A DNA stretch of 64,000 nt from Phialocephala subalpina (lineage: Eukaryota; Ascomycota; Leotiomycetes; Helotiales; Mollisiaceae). This document shows positions 21,835 to 33,239 of the stretch, piece by piece. Within the stretch, counting starts at the first letter, position 1. Every line of letters begins with the position of its first letter. The translations under genes were made by a program, and so were the position numbers. Where the stretch lies: positions 151,370 to 215,369 of the forward strand of contig FJOG01000021.1 in the NCBI GenBank assembly GCA_900073065.1, read 5' to 3'. Below the pieces are notes generated by a model. It did no database searches, was not told the DNA's origin, and worked only from the letters and a program-made list of their open reading frames with translations.

Positions 21835-23784
21835 ATGACCGAAGTCAAGCGGGAACTTGAATCTCCCACGCCTTCACCATCACCAAGGCAAAAGAGGCCA
21901 AGAATCAGCTCCTCGAACATCTTATCGGACAGAGAGAACTCATCTTCGTCCAATCAAGCCCCTCTAAGAACATCGAGCCATCCTGACCTTACCTCAATCA
22001 ATGCCACAATCGCTAAGTTAGAAGCTGAGCTCGCAGAATTACGACAACAGCAGCAGGACGACCGAGCTCATACCCAATCTGCTCTAGACGTACAGAACAG
22101 TCGTATCGAAGGACTAGAACGTAATCCTACTGGCCAAGTTGTTCTCGACAGGAGTTCCGAGTCACCAAGACCTACGGCGGATCATCTGAATGTCCACGGG
22201 GGTGAGCCGAAAAGTAATGTCGGGACCCCAAATAAACCCGACCTCCATGGCGCGTAAGTGTATCTCCAGCTATCTCCAGTTTTGGTCTCTGACCTAGCAC
22301 CAGAACTCCCCCGGCACCATCACCATCTATTCCCCCACGTAATATTAAGACCTATTTTCTCCGCCAGCTATTCAGCCGTGAAAAGTCATGGCTTGCCCAT
22401 TCCGACAACCAAACCTGGTCGATGCGGCATGGTACAGCGAAGAATATCTTGAAAATATTTGATGAAAACGGTACTAGTGTGACTGCTTTGCTACCAAATT
22501 CCGTCAACTTCTTAGAGTGGAATAGAAAGGGTCACAAGGTGATAATTCATAAACATCGAGACCGTAACGTATCGACTGCACTTGAACTCTGCGTGGAGTT
22601 GTCAAGCGCTGTGCAATGCAAAAAGTTTATCAGGGCGATGAAGACCAAATGCAAGATCAAGTCAATACCGAAAGGCTTGTGAGCTCAAACATTTCCGATT
22701 GATGGATCAGTGCTGATCGAGTTCATCGTAGGAACTATATGAATAATGCGTTTGACACTATCTCGAAGACAGTCAAGCACCGCTACCGTACTCGCTCCTC
22801 AGAGCAATCGACGCGACCTACTGAAGTACAAGCTGATGATGTGCCGCTTGGCAGGGCTAATCCTGCGAGGAAATCTGCCAACAATCCCTCGGCGTTCGAA
22901 GCAGATGATGGCCTCTCTGTCATGCAGAACAGCAATATCATTCTTTATGATGGTATGCCAATGCCAACTTTAGTCCAAAATCTACCATCATTGGAAGTCC
23001 CAGAGCTTCCGGATAATCCAAATGAAGAACTCCCCTACAATTTCCTCAAGAAGGTTCTTGGAGGCTCGACGATAGGAAATGGATCGTACGCAGTGTCCGC
23101 AAAGAAGGTCAGAGGAGCGGAGGCACCCTTGTTTCCGAATGTCAAGTTATGGACGGTTCTGAATCGGACATGTGATCCATTACTACCAAGATTTCCTGCG
23201 CATGGGGCTAGGGTTTCAGGCTTTATGCAGTACAACAATAACGAAGATCCTTTTCCTCTTTTTATTCGTTCTGGAGTCGGGTATCGCTACTACGGCATGT
23301 ACAAGGAACCCCGCGCTTCGGACACTATTGGCAGTAATGACATGGCTCTTATTCTAAGATCTGTCAAAGAGCACCACGCTAGGCTATTGGGTACGCAACA
23401 CAAGAACGGAAAATCACAAAAGACCATCACAACTCTTCGGGAGATGTGGCCTCCCGTCAGCGTAGGGTGGTGGGATGCCGATACAAGAACAATGATAGAC
23501 TACAACGGAGACCTTGAAGAGGAGCATGGCGAGTTTGAGGTGCTGAAAAGATTGATAACAGAAGAAGAGGCAGAGAACATCACCCCAGATGAGATATTGG
23601 CCGCTTTTGATACTGTAAGTCATCAATTCATATCAATCGGAAACGCTGAGTCGTTGATACACTACAGCCTGACTACGAGTTACCACCGTCAGCTCGATTG
23701 TGCTACGAGTATCTACAGTGCGTCAGCTATGACAAGTCATTCTACGACCAGCTCGTTACCAGAAAGCGCCAAGATGAAGCCTAA
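21835..23784 (+). CDS. DUF6697 domain protein
   Basis: Four exons (21835-22253, 22298-22678, 22732-23614, 23668-23784) join to 599 residues. The N-terminus is charged and serine/proline-rich with a putative nuclear signal (RQKRPRISS) and a coiled coil around ATIAKLEAELAELRQQQQDD. The C-terminal 250 residues match the fungal DUF6697 family: FPLFIRSGVGYRYYGMYKEP, EMWPPVSVGWWDADTRT and, after the last intron, DYELPPSRLCYEYLQCVSYD. The function of the domain is unknown. It is often found in large, variable families in Pezizomycotina. Converges with the isochorismatase pseudogene, 92 bases apart. Confidence 0.85.
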
Positions 23785-23876
23785 GCAGAAGAATGCACTG
23801 GAAACGGGACAATGACAGCTACGCAATTCTTGCCTATTCCTTGGTCATTTATATATATGAGACACACCTCTTCCGA

Positions 23877-24617
23877 CTACTTCCTCGAATTATCAATCAT
23901 TCTCATCATCTCCTCCAAAACCACTTCCGTAAACTTTTGGTCCATATCGAACAGATTACTATCGTTCACGGCTTGGCGACGATTACCACATGCTTCACGG
24001 ACCACGAATGGGCTAAAGCCGTGTTGCATCGAATCGAGTGCTTGATGTCATCAGTTTCGGTATTTTCTCGTTGGCGGGAAACTCACCAGTCGCTCTCACA
24101 CATCCGCTGGTTGAATATCCACACAAGATCGTATCGTCACAATCCAGGCTTGCGAGCAAGCTACTCAAGCTGGTTCCGAAGAAGCTACTTGAATACTGCT
24201 TGAGGATTACTGTCTCGTCTTTCCTTGGCTCGACGCCTTCGGCAAATCCTCGAAAAGGGTTCCCTGCATCATAGCAGGATAGGACATTTGGGAGTTTTTC
24301 CGTGTACCACTTGCCTCCAGCGTTTAGAGTTTCGAAGATGACTGAGGAATAGACAACTGGGATCCCAACCAATCGGCACTTCTCAGTTAGACGAATAATG
24401 GATTTCAAGGCGATATCGAATCGCTCGGGTGCATATAAGGGAGAAGTTGGTTCATGGGAAGCTTTGACGCAGTCGATGACCACTAAGACAGGCTTTGAAC
24501 CAAATTTGAGCTTGTTCTTGCCATAACAGCGTTTATAATTATCTGGTCACCAAGTCAGCTTCTTTCAAGTAGTCACGTCATGTGAGAACTACCTGCAATG
24601 TCCTAGAATTCCGACAT
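23877..24617 (-). pseudogene. Isochorismatase-like hydrolase with a stop at codon 5
   Basis: Three exons (24593-24617, 24087-24542, 23877-24040) join to 215 codons. Motifs of the isochorismatase/N-carbamoylsarcosine amidase type are intact: VLVVIDCVKASHEP (catalytic Asp), DETVILKQYSSSFFGTSL (catalytic Lys) and GYSTSGCVRAT (catalytic Cys in SGCVRAT), then MQHGFSPFVVREACG. The first exon reads MSEF-stop-DIAD: codon 5 (24603-24605 on the plus strand) is TAG. The next in-frame ATG lies in the last exon, past the catalytic residues, so translation of a complete enzyme is not expected. Either a young null allele or a wrong first exon; the good splice sites and the family-like MSEF-x-DIADNY start favour a null. 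Confidence 0.7.
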
Positions 24618-25054
24618 CTTAGCTTGTTACATTTCGCTATAGTGCGCGTATTTCATTATCTTTCCTCCTTTCCATAAGCAAGATCGATTTGAAGCATGCT
24701 GATATACAACAGCCCATGGTTAGGCCCTCGGCGAAGCTATCCCACCCTTGTATTTGATAAGGCTCACCTCCATCACTGAAGCGACGGAGTTCCTGACCCT
24801 CCTAAGCATTTCTGATAACCATGATTTGCGACGCTGAATGGATTGCTTCAAATTGCTCGCTTGCCGGCTTCCGTCGGCTTCACAAGCCGATGCATCCCGG
24901 ATCAGGAGCACAACCTGCTAATCTTTCCTTAAATCAACGCTGACCATCCCATTCTTCTGTCAGTGCCAGTACATTGGTGCATTTTGCTGCCTCTCCCCCT
25001 GTTGCTTATGGAACATTTTGTACCTTGAGGCAGCGCTTGGATAGCAAGTGAAGT
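24618..25054. other. Intergenic, nothing recognised
   Basis: Lies between two divergent pseudogenes; may hold a short first exon of the Dur3-like gene that I could not define. Confidence 0.4.
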
Positions 25055-27559
25055 ATGCTAACTGTCAGCGGGTCTTCGCATCATAGTTTTGCCCGAGGTA
25101 TAAATGGAAAGGGTCCAGACTCTCCAATCTCAAACCTACAGTTTGTTGGATCTCATTGTCTTTTCCTCTCTCTGTCTTTGGTCATAGCAGTCGCCAATCT
25201 TGAAGTTCTTTCGCCGGGAGAGGGCTATGGCATAGTCATTGGTTTCGGAGTTGGCTTTACTTTGATCATGATAGTTCTTAGTTTGATCCAAAATCGATAT
25301 GGGAAACATAATACTTTCAAGTCAACAGAAGAGCTCAACGCTGCATCACGATCTGTCAAGCCTGGTATGATTGCCGCGGCATCGTGTCAAGTTGGACGCA
25401 TGCCTCAATCTGCTCACATCTTGCACATTATCGTACTCTTATGGTGCTGGGGTGGTCTGGTATCAGTTGGAGGTCACGTGGAACACTAAGTGGGTCCTTG
25501 TTTTATGTGTATATAGTCTCAGCTTCCCCCTTTCTTAAATCTACAGTCGATTCCATCTCACATCTAATAAGTAAACGAGGGATATACCTTTTTTTTCCTA
25601 TTTCGGAGTGTCTCATGATATTTCTCCTGAAATATTCTCCTGAAACATTTCTGGAAAGGGTAATCGCTAACTCCGCGGTCGTCTAGTGGTATGGAGCTGT
25701 CGGGACGTTCCAGACTTTGTTTTTTGCAGTTGCGGCATTCAAGATCAAGGAAAAGAGCAACAACGCTCATACCTTCCCTGGTGAGCCCATCCCAAACTGA
25801 GATCGTTTCACCCATCTAACTTCGAGAGAAATCGTGCTTCAGAAGCATGGAAAAATTGCACATGTCGTGTTCACGTTCTTCGGACTCGTCACGAATCTCA
25901 TCAATGGAAGTACTTTGACAGCAGGAGGATGTGCAGTCTTTGCTTCCCTCACCGGCATGAACATCTGGGCCGCATACTGGATTCTACCAGCGATCGTAAC
26001 AGCATACATCGTCGTCAGTAGTCTCAGAGCAACCTTTATCTGCGACTGTCTGCACACAATCTTCCTCTACGTCTGTATCTTCGCTTTCATGTTCCAGACC
26101 TACTCGATCAACCCCCACATTGGATCGCCTTCCTAACTCGGTATCTCCTGAAGGATAAGGAAGTCACGATCCCGGCTGATTTCTATAATGGCTCGTACAT
26201 GGCTGTTGACTGGAGAGATGGTCTCGTTACTGCTGCTACCATCTTCCTGGGTGGCTTTTCCGCTGTCTGGACCGACCAAGTATATGGGCAACGTGCGATT
26301 GCCTCACAGCCTGCGACCGCTGTGAAAGGTAACGTTCTTAGATCTTTCGCGTGGTATGCTATTCCCTTTGCGATGCCATCAACGCTCGGTCTCGTTGCTG
26401 CAGCACCTACCCGGAACATCCGTCTTACCTGTCAAATTGAGTGCGGCTCAAGTCTCTGCCGGCCTTGTAGGACCAGCGGCTGCGATTGCCCTTATGGGTA
26501 AGGTTGGAGCGGGCTTGATGGTAGTGTTGTTCTTCATGGCGACTACCTCTAGCACATCGGCTGAGAGCATCGCCGCCTCGTCTCTGATTACGTTCGATAT
26601 CTACAAGGCATATATCAATCCAAGGGCGACTACTCGATCCTTGTTTCGGGTTTCCGTCTTTGGGCTAATCCTTATGGTACTGCATTGACTGCCATCTCCT
26701 GCATCTTCCACTCTGTGGAGATCTCGCCGAATTGGCTGATCAAGGTCCTTGGGTGTCTGCTTAAAGGTGGGGCCATCCCAATGGCTTGCGTTCTATTATG
26801 GGACAGGGCATCGACCTTCGCTGTCATTGTCTCTCCGATCATAGGGTTGATCAGTGGATTGACTTCCTGGATGATGGCTACCCGGATGCGCTCAGGTGTC
26901 ATCAATATCACTGCGACGTCGAATGTATGGAGCTCCTTGACTGGAGACTATGTCTCTCTGGGGATGGGAGGTGTGAGCATCGTTATCTTCACATTTGTTG
27001 AACAAGACAAGAAGAAGCTCGTGATCATCGAAGGCACAACAGAGCCAGACTATGCCAGAACTCCCCATGCCGAGAAACCGATCTTCCAACAGGCACCGAG
27101 ACATTACCTCCTGACGAGAAAACTGGCCGTGTTGTTGAAGAGAACATTGCAGCACATGGTCCGAAGCCGATCGAAGGAGAAGAATATGTTGCCGAAGAGG
27201 CATTGACTCCGGACGAAGTCAAATCTCAGAAGCGCCTAGCTTGGCTGTCACTCATCTTCGGATCCCTTATATTCATGATTGTTAGTCCGCCCCGCGAATC
27301 CACCTCTGCTCCAAAGCTAACTCAAATCCAGCTCGACCCCTTCACTCTTCTCGGCACTGGTTACAACTTCTCCGTCCATTTCTTCACCGTCTTTATCGTC
27401 ATAGTCTTCCTCTGGCTATGGGCTTCCTTCGTCATCTGCGTCTTCATGCCACTTTGGGAATCACGCAGGGACATGTGGTATATAGCAGGCGCGATCTATC
27501 GTGACCTGATTCGGTCAAAAGTTCACTACAGCGAAAAAAAGGGCCAGTCGCTCGCTTAG
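25055..27559 (+). pseudogene. Dur3-like urea/polyamine transporter (sodium:solute symporter family), multiple frameshifts
   Basis: Pieces in all three frames align in order with one Dur3-type protein: LSPGEGYGIVIGFGVGF and NAASRSVKPGMIAA, then IVSSWTHAS, LLTSCTLSYSYGAG, WYGAVGTFQTLFFAVAAF (after an intron ending at 25686), TFFGLVTNLINGSTLTAGG, NGSYMAVDWRDGLVTAATI, LSAAQVSAGLVGPAAAIAL, TSSTSAESIAASSLITFD, MRSGVINITATSN and GTGYNFSVHFFTVF. Frame changes occur near 25378, 25408, 26135, 26410, 26668 and 27090; the first two look like single missing bases. Family members import urea or polyamines with protons. The gene cannot make a full product as assembled. Confidence 0.82.
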
Positions 27560-28176
27560 CGATCCGAGAAATTCGTCTTTACCTTTTGCCGCAATATCAA
27601 ACGAATCAGGCAATTCAAAACAAAGCATTTATCACCATTCTTCGCATATCGTTCATCGTTCATCGTATTCAATATGTTCTCGGATATTTGTGCATAGGAA
27701 ACAATTAGTTCGGAACTGGGGAAATGCTTCGCTTCGAATGAGAAACAAGCCTGATTGGTGAGTTCATTTGGATATCTCCGCCCGGATCATTGAAGACCCT
27801 GTGCGGCGACGTGTTGTACCCCAGAATTGTTTCCTTCCATATTTCCTCCCCACATTCCCCGCATCCCCGCGTGGATGTTTGGTTTCTTTTGTTTCTTTCA
27901 TTGATTAGAGTTTCGTCAAGCCATAATTCCCGGAATCAAATGGTACCTCATTTTAGAGACTGAGAGTTGAGCCGAAAGCTGTGTATACGCAAGTGCGAAG
28001 GCAGTGAATACCCAGAGTGCGGAAGATGGGGAAAAGTACTCTGGAATGGAAGATTGCCTGAACATGGCTGAAGTCACGACGACATCCTCATGTGAGATAA
28101 AAGGGCGCCAGCACCTCAACTCATCTGTATTGTCTTTGCGTTGAGTCTGAGGGTCAGTGTTCAAGAGTATTCCATC
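27560..28176. other. Intergenic, nothing recognised
   Basis: Promoter side of the CE3 esterase gene; no gene seen. Confidence 0.5.
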
Positions 28177-28991
28177 ATGTACACCTCAAAGATGAATTTG
28201 TTGCTGGCGGTGACCTGCCTCTTGGGCTCGGTCCTGGCACAAACCAAACTAAAAGTCAGTAAGTATCATCCCACATCCTCTTCCCAACCGCCCACAACTA
28301 ACGCCTTCCAGTGCCCCTCGGCGACAGCATAACAGAAATAACCTGCTGGCGCTCCATAGTCTGGGACAACCTCACGGCGGCCGGTCTCGCCGACAAAATC
28401 CAATTCGTCGGTTCCTCGACTACCAACACCCAAAACTGCAAAGCTAGCACCGCAACCTGGGATCACCACCACGAAGGGCATTCCGGATTCCTCGCCATTG
28501 ATATCGCGAATAAGTATTTGACGGGATGGTTGGCGAGCGCCAAGCCGGATGTGGTGATGTTTATGTTGGGGACGAATGATGTTAATGGGAGGCATTCGAC
28601 GACGGATATTATGGCTGCTTATACGAAGATGGTTCAGGAGATGAGGGCTATTAATCCGGCGATGAAGATCATTGTAATTCCTTCCAGATTGGTGGAAGAG
28701 AGGTAGACAAGAATGTTAGACGCTGATAGTGAACAGGTCGATCTCGTGATACCTCTCCCCTCCTCCAACGCAGGCATAACAGCGATCAACAACGCCATCC
28801 CGGATTGGATCAAGACAACCACTACAGCAGCATCTCCTATTGTGATGGCGGACTGCAACACAGGATTCCCGTCAACGGATCTCAGAGATGGAGTGCATCC
28901 GAACTTGGCTGGCGATGCGATCATTGCTTCGAGGTTGACGCCGGTTCTAATCTCGGTTATCAAGTCGGCTTTGAATATTACCACTGCGTGA
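28177..28991 (+). CDS. Secreted SGNH esterase, CE3 acetylxylan-esterase-like
   Basis: Three exons (28177-28258, 28312-28673, 28737-28991) encode 232 residues. The start MNLLLAVTCLLGSVLAQT (second ATG at 28192) is a clear signal peptide cut after the LAQ region. Mature motifs are those of CE3: VMPLGDSITEITCWRSIVWD (block I, Ser nucleophile), FVGSSTTNTQNC, GHSGFLAIDI (block II Gly), MLGTNDVNG (block III Asn) and LRDGVHPNLAGD (block V Asp-His). Such enzymes remove acetyl groups from xylan outside the cell. The short length with no carbohydrate-binding module is usual for the family. The first intron splits the ATG-like codon of VMPLGDS. Confidence 0.88.
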
Positions 28992-31588
28992 GCGAGGAAG
29001 ATTTAAGACGTTTAATAAACGAGGGAAGATGGAGAGGGAGGGAGACGGACGGTTGACTTGTATATATGAGGACTCTTGTTGCTACGACGCCGCACATACC
29101 TTTCTATTGATGACTTTTTCTGTTCTTTTCTCAGTATTCAGCACATTTCGTTCGTCAGGTAGAGACACAAATAAGCACCACATCTTGCGTTTTGACGAAC
29201 TTTCCTGTAAATACCCTCTTTCATATTTGCAACTATAAGCAGAAAGATTGTCTAGACGAAGAGAACACAAGATGGCAAGGGGGTCCTCGTTTTGCGGGGG
29301 ATCTACGCTAGGGTGCACTCGATCCCGCACGGATTGTGGCGCTAAGGTATTTTTGCAGCAACGACATCTCATCTTAATTGCTGTAGGCAGCATCGGCTTT
29401 CTTATGATATCCTTCATGCTGCGACGATTGAGTTCTCGCGTATAATCCTCGACGAGTATATCGAGTTTGGAGGGATATTGTGAACGATAATGGCAGCTGG
29501 AAGCACCTGTAGGCGACGTCTGATTGGCCAATTGGCCAACGTCGTCCAGGCGCTCCAGAGAGGAAGGATACTTTCCAGATTGTTCAAGTCGAACTTCCTA
29601 TTATTAATGCGGTGGCGTTGGAAAAGAACGAGGTGTGCTCGTCATGTATTATTGAATTTTGCCTTGCTTTGCTTTTTCGTCCAATTCGAGCCTCCACGTG
29701 CACGCGACCACATCTGCTGCGCGATGCCCTCTCAATGACTGCTTTTTACAAACACAATTTCTTTGACTCCTCGAGTTATCAGCGAGTAATTATGCCATAC
29801 AACGGATGAATGTCGGGTACCCATTGCTTACCTTTGTTCTCTTTCCCGCTTGGTGCAACATTTTGCGAGACTCCGAAAGAAAGCAGCGTCAGGCTAATCC
29901 ACAGCCCAACCTGTTGGATCTTGATAAGGTCATTGTTGAATGATTGGCTGATAGGTCTTTCATCAGGTGTCGGCTACAGCAGGGGTGTAGCTGTCATTCA
30001 GTTTCGACCAAGCTTTGAGGAAGCCTCGAGTCAGGCAGGTCCCGACGCGAATTGGCATCATGGCTCTCATGGTACCATCAGTGCATGCCGAAGTCCGTCA
30101 GAGAATGAAAGAGGATGCGGGAAACTAATTCACGACTGGCTCGGTGACCATCGCAGCCCGGAAAGCTCATGGTTGCATCATGTGATACTGATTCAGATCG
30201 TCTCGGCACGTCCTCACAATTGCCGTGGACCTGTCACGATGCCAATCTCATCTTCCTTCAGTCGATCTGGGTCCCTAAAGCGTCTCTTTGAAGGGTGTCT
30301 GCTGTGACAGCACATCTCTAAACCGAATTCAAGTTGCAATTCCAAATATACTTTCCGTCGAAGAGAGGAGGCATGCTCTCACACACTAAGATCGGTGTTC
30401 AGCGGCGAGAGAACGAGGCAAATCGTACTTCGTACTAACCATTTCCCATCGAATCTAGTCATCTTGGCCTCGGGGTCTGGATGTTCACAATCGTCCAAGC
30501 TACAACAAATTCCACATGATAATCATCAACTGGGGTGTTTTCGTCTACGTTCCTTTCCTGGGAGACTCCGTCTCCGTGTAAGTCCCGGGCGAGGGGCTGT
30601 AAGCATGTGTGCTGGAAACTGCTCCTGCATGTTACAACAACGACTCATTCGGTAGAAAAGTTCGGTTATAGGTATCCCGTTGTCCCTTACTTCGGAGCTG
30701 TTCTGAATGCCGTTGTGGAATTTTTAAGACAAGGCTTGCCAGTGGCTCGATCTTAGCCGCCTACAAACGATGTCGATCATAAAACGCCTCGTAATTGTGG
30801 TTCATGTAAGCACGTATTCTTCATGTACCGGCTATGGATTGTACTTCATCTATCACAGGGATGTGGTCTAGAAAACCTCCTATTTGGGGAGCAAGGATGG
30901 AGCCTTGAAGCTTGTAACAGCACACGATTGCCGCTTGGCTGGATCCGGCGCCAGCAAGTAATTCTAGGACGAATTGTCCACTGTAATTCTCCCTTTTGGG
31001 GTGATTTAGTGGCAAGAAGGAACGCCCATTCTGGTCACTGGTTGATGCTGACCGCCATCGTGACGCGATTTTCTGTGCAACAGAGATCGAGAAGAACTTG
31101 TTCATGTTCTTGAGTAATGGTTGAGGGTTTAGCATGTGCCATGCAAGGAGATATTTTACCTCCTCTCCTTCAAGGAGGCGGAGACGACCCAAATATGGCA
31201 GAGCAATGATCGAAATGACGAAACGACCCAGCAGATAGAGACACGACGAGTCGGCTGAAGATCACAGGGACAGCAGTGTCAGCCTGCCAAGCCCTATGAC
31301 TTTCTCAAGATATGGCAGTGTCAGCGTTTCAAGCTAAGTGGCTTTCCCTCGCAAATGCCCAGAGAGACAGTGACTCGAACCAGGAAGTGTGCCCACAAAA
31401 CCGATCCGGCGCCTTGCAGCCAGTAGAGTTGACCAAAGGGAAAAGCCTCGGAACTCGCAAGTCATTCCAATCCAGCGCTGAGAAAGGTGCATCCCCCTCA
31501 CTGCCTCTTTTCTAAGGCGAAGAGGATAATAGATGGCTCCCCTATAAGTATTGGGTCGTCTCCGTCCTACTTTTATGAAACCTAGCCT
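28992..31588. other. Gene-poor stretch, possible relics
   Basis: About 2.6 kb with no gene I can support. Open stretches at 29810-30307 (plus, 165 residues) and 30821-31192 (minus, 123 residues) have no domain or splice model. A TTGGCCAATTGGCCAA palindrome lies near 29525. The minus strand at about 30500-31190 has coding-like phrases in several frames and may be a decayed gene of unknown type. Confidence 0.4.
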
Positions 31589-32494
31589 ATGCTCGACCTT
31601 CCTTCCCGATTATTCCCTCTTTACCTTCAGACAACCGCAGCCTTTGAGCTGAATCTGGATTTCGTACCACCCACACTGTCTCGGAAATTTTTCCAGATCC
31701 AGCCCTCTGAGACAATTGTCTCAGCACTATCAAGGCAGCCGATGATCATGACGGAGATAGCTCCTGATAGCCTCCCGCCAGTTGATAAAGAGGGGTGAGG
31801 AACTTTCAGTTCTATGTAATCGAAAGGTTTCTAACCCTCTTTCTGTAGCAGTGCGAATCCGACTGTCAACACAGGTGCCGAGGCTTTGAACGTCAAGATC
31901 CTCTCCAACGATGCGTCTCCAGTGACAACAGGACCTCAGAGCCTCGACTCGCTCAATATCACTCGCGATGTCTCGAGCTACAATGGAATTGACTACAACT
32001 CGACGGAACGCTGTCAGGATTCCTCATTCTTGCCGGCTTTCGACTCCGATCCTGCCTACGAAACCATCTTTCCTATCCAGCAAGCCTCTGCCAACTATCC
32101 CAATGACTGTGAATTGGCGGACAACTACCGGAACACAAGCTATCAGAGTCACGATGAGTATGACCAGAACTCAAGGTCATGGATCATCGACACTCGCCAC
32201 GGCTCGAATGCCATTCGTGAAGAGTTGCAGAACAATGCATTCTTGTCGGAGATCAACCCTGCGTCCGCAGTAGGATATTCTCAGACACAGACTGTTGTCT
32301 ACCCGGACAAACTTCAAGCCCATGCAGGCTCCGCCGTCGACTTCAACATCGAGAGCTCACCTCGAGCCCTAATAGCCAAGTACCCCCTCGAGCGATATCA
32401 ACCCGAAGCATGGATTCGCCAAAGATCGGACAACGCCATGACATGGACGGAGAAGTTGGAGAAGAACAAGAACGGTTGGCACAAGTGCCTGTAA
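31589..32494 (+). CDS. Hypothetical protein
   Basis: Two exons (31589-31794 and 31849-32494; donor GTGAGG, acceptor TAG/CAG in tandem at 31848 and 31851, both in frame) give about 283 residues. The protein is hydrophilic, rich in Asn, Ser, Tyr and Asp, has no signal peptide or membrane helix, and ends in a tryptophan-containing tail (YQPEAWIRQRSD, MTWTEKLEKNKNGWHKCL). I do not recognise a family. A later start at 31742 or 31748 is possible, which would drop the more hydrophobic first 50 residues. Codon usage and the well-formed intron argue it is real. Confidence 0.5.
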
Positions 32495-32932
32495 TGACTA
32501 CGGTACTGACCTCACGCGCTGTACTTTAAAGTCATGATGAACTGACACTTGTCATAGTGTTACTACTTCTTATTAGTATTTATATTCCCAGGTCCGCAAC
32601 TTTCCGTCCTAAGCGAACATAGATTCCACAAACACAGACATTTCCTCTAAATTCACTTCTCGAATCGACATCGAGATTGTTTAGAGCAAGGAAGCAGCAT
32701 GGCGCATGATACAACGGAAGGAAAAGCATATCATGTCATGAGTCGAAGCGGGGGGAGGTCATGGCGTGGCAGGATCCGGCTGGGGGAAATCAAAAAGCAC
32801 TTGTTGTACGATACCACTTGTTTCCTTGTCTCAGATCATTGGCTGCTCATAATGACTGTTTTGGTTTGAGACAACATGGTCTCGTCAGTCTGCGTTTTGT
32901 TTCTGGTCATTATTGGAAATGTTAAATATGCT
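32495..32932. other. Intergenic, nothing recognised
   Basis: 3' region of the hypothetical gene up to the MITE. Confidence 0.5.
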
Positions 32933-32935
32933 TTA

Positions 32936-33208
32936 CGAGCCTGCGGACAAAAGTCTGTGTTTTACAGGCATTTCTCAGGGCATTTTTAAGCGATGAAAAC
33001 CAAAGTTAACGACTTTACTTAAACACTATAGAATACGCACAAATCGGAATCATTTGAGCTTATAATGCGATACTTATAAGAGGCTACAGTGAGTTTATCA
33101 AGCAAATCGAAGCCATTTTAATTTTGTGGTTAAAAATCGAAATTTGGCTTCAGCGTTTATTTGTTAGCGAGAAGGCCTGTAAAACACAGACTTTTGTCCG
33201 CAGGCTCG
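32936..33208. mobile_element. PIF/Harbinger-like MITE, 273 bp
   Basis: Perfect 34-bp terminal inverted repeats, starting CGAGCCTGCGGACAAAAGTC at 32936-32969 and ending at 33175-33208. Flanked by TTA on both sides (32933-32935 and 33209-33211), the TWA-type 3-bp target duplication of PIF/Harbinger elements. The interior is AT-rich and non-coding. Identical ends indicate recent activity. The element ends 31 bases from the stop codon of the neighbouring membrane-protein gene, so it may contribute to its 3' UTR. Confidence 0.82.
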
Positions 33209-33239
33209 TTAATGCTCCGGCCTATAATGCATGCAGTTC

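Noticed and set aside
25672..25694. tRNA-Glu-like 5' half (TCCGCGGTCGTCTAGTGGTATG)
   Set aside because: No anticodon arm, T-loop or 3' partner follows. The segment is an intron acceptor with a CTAAC branch site joined to the WYGAVGTF exon of the Dur3-like gene.
29810..30307. 165-codon open frame in the gene-poor stretch
   Set aside because: No recognisable domain or conserved phrase and no gene context.
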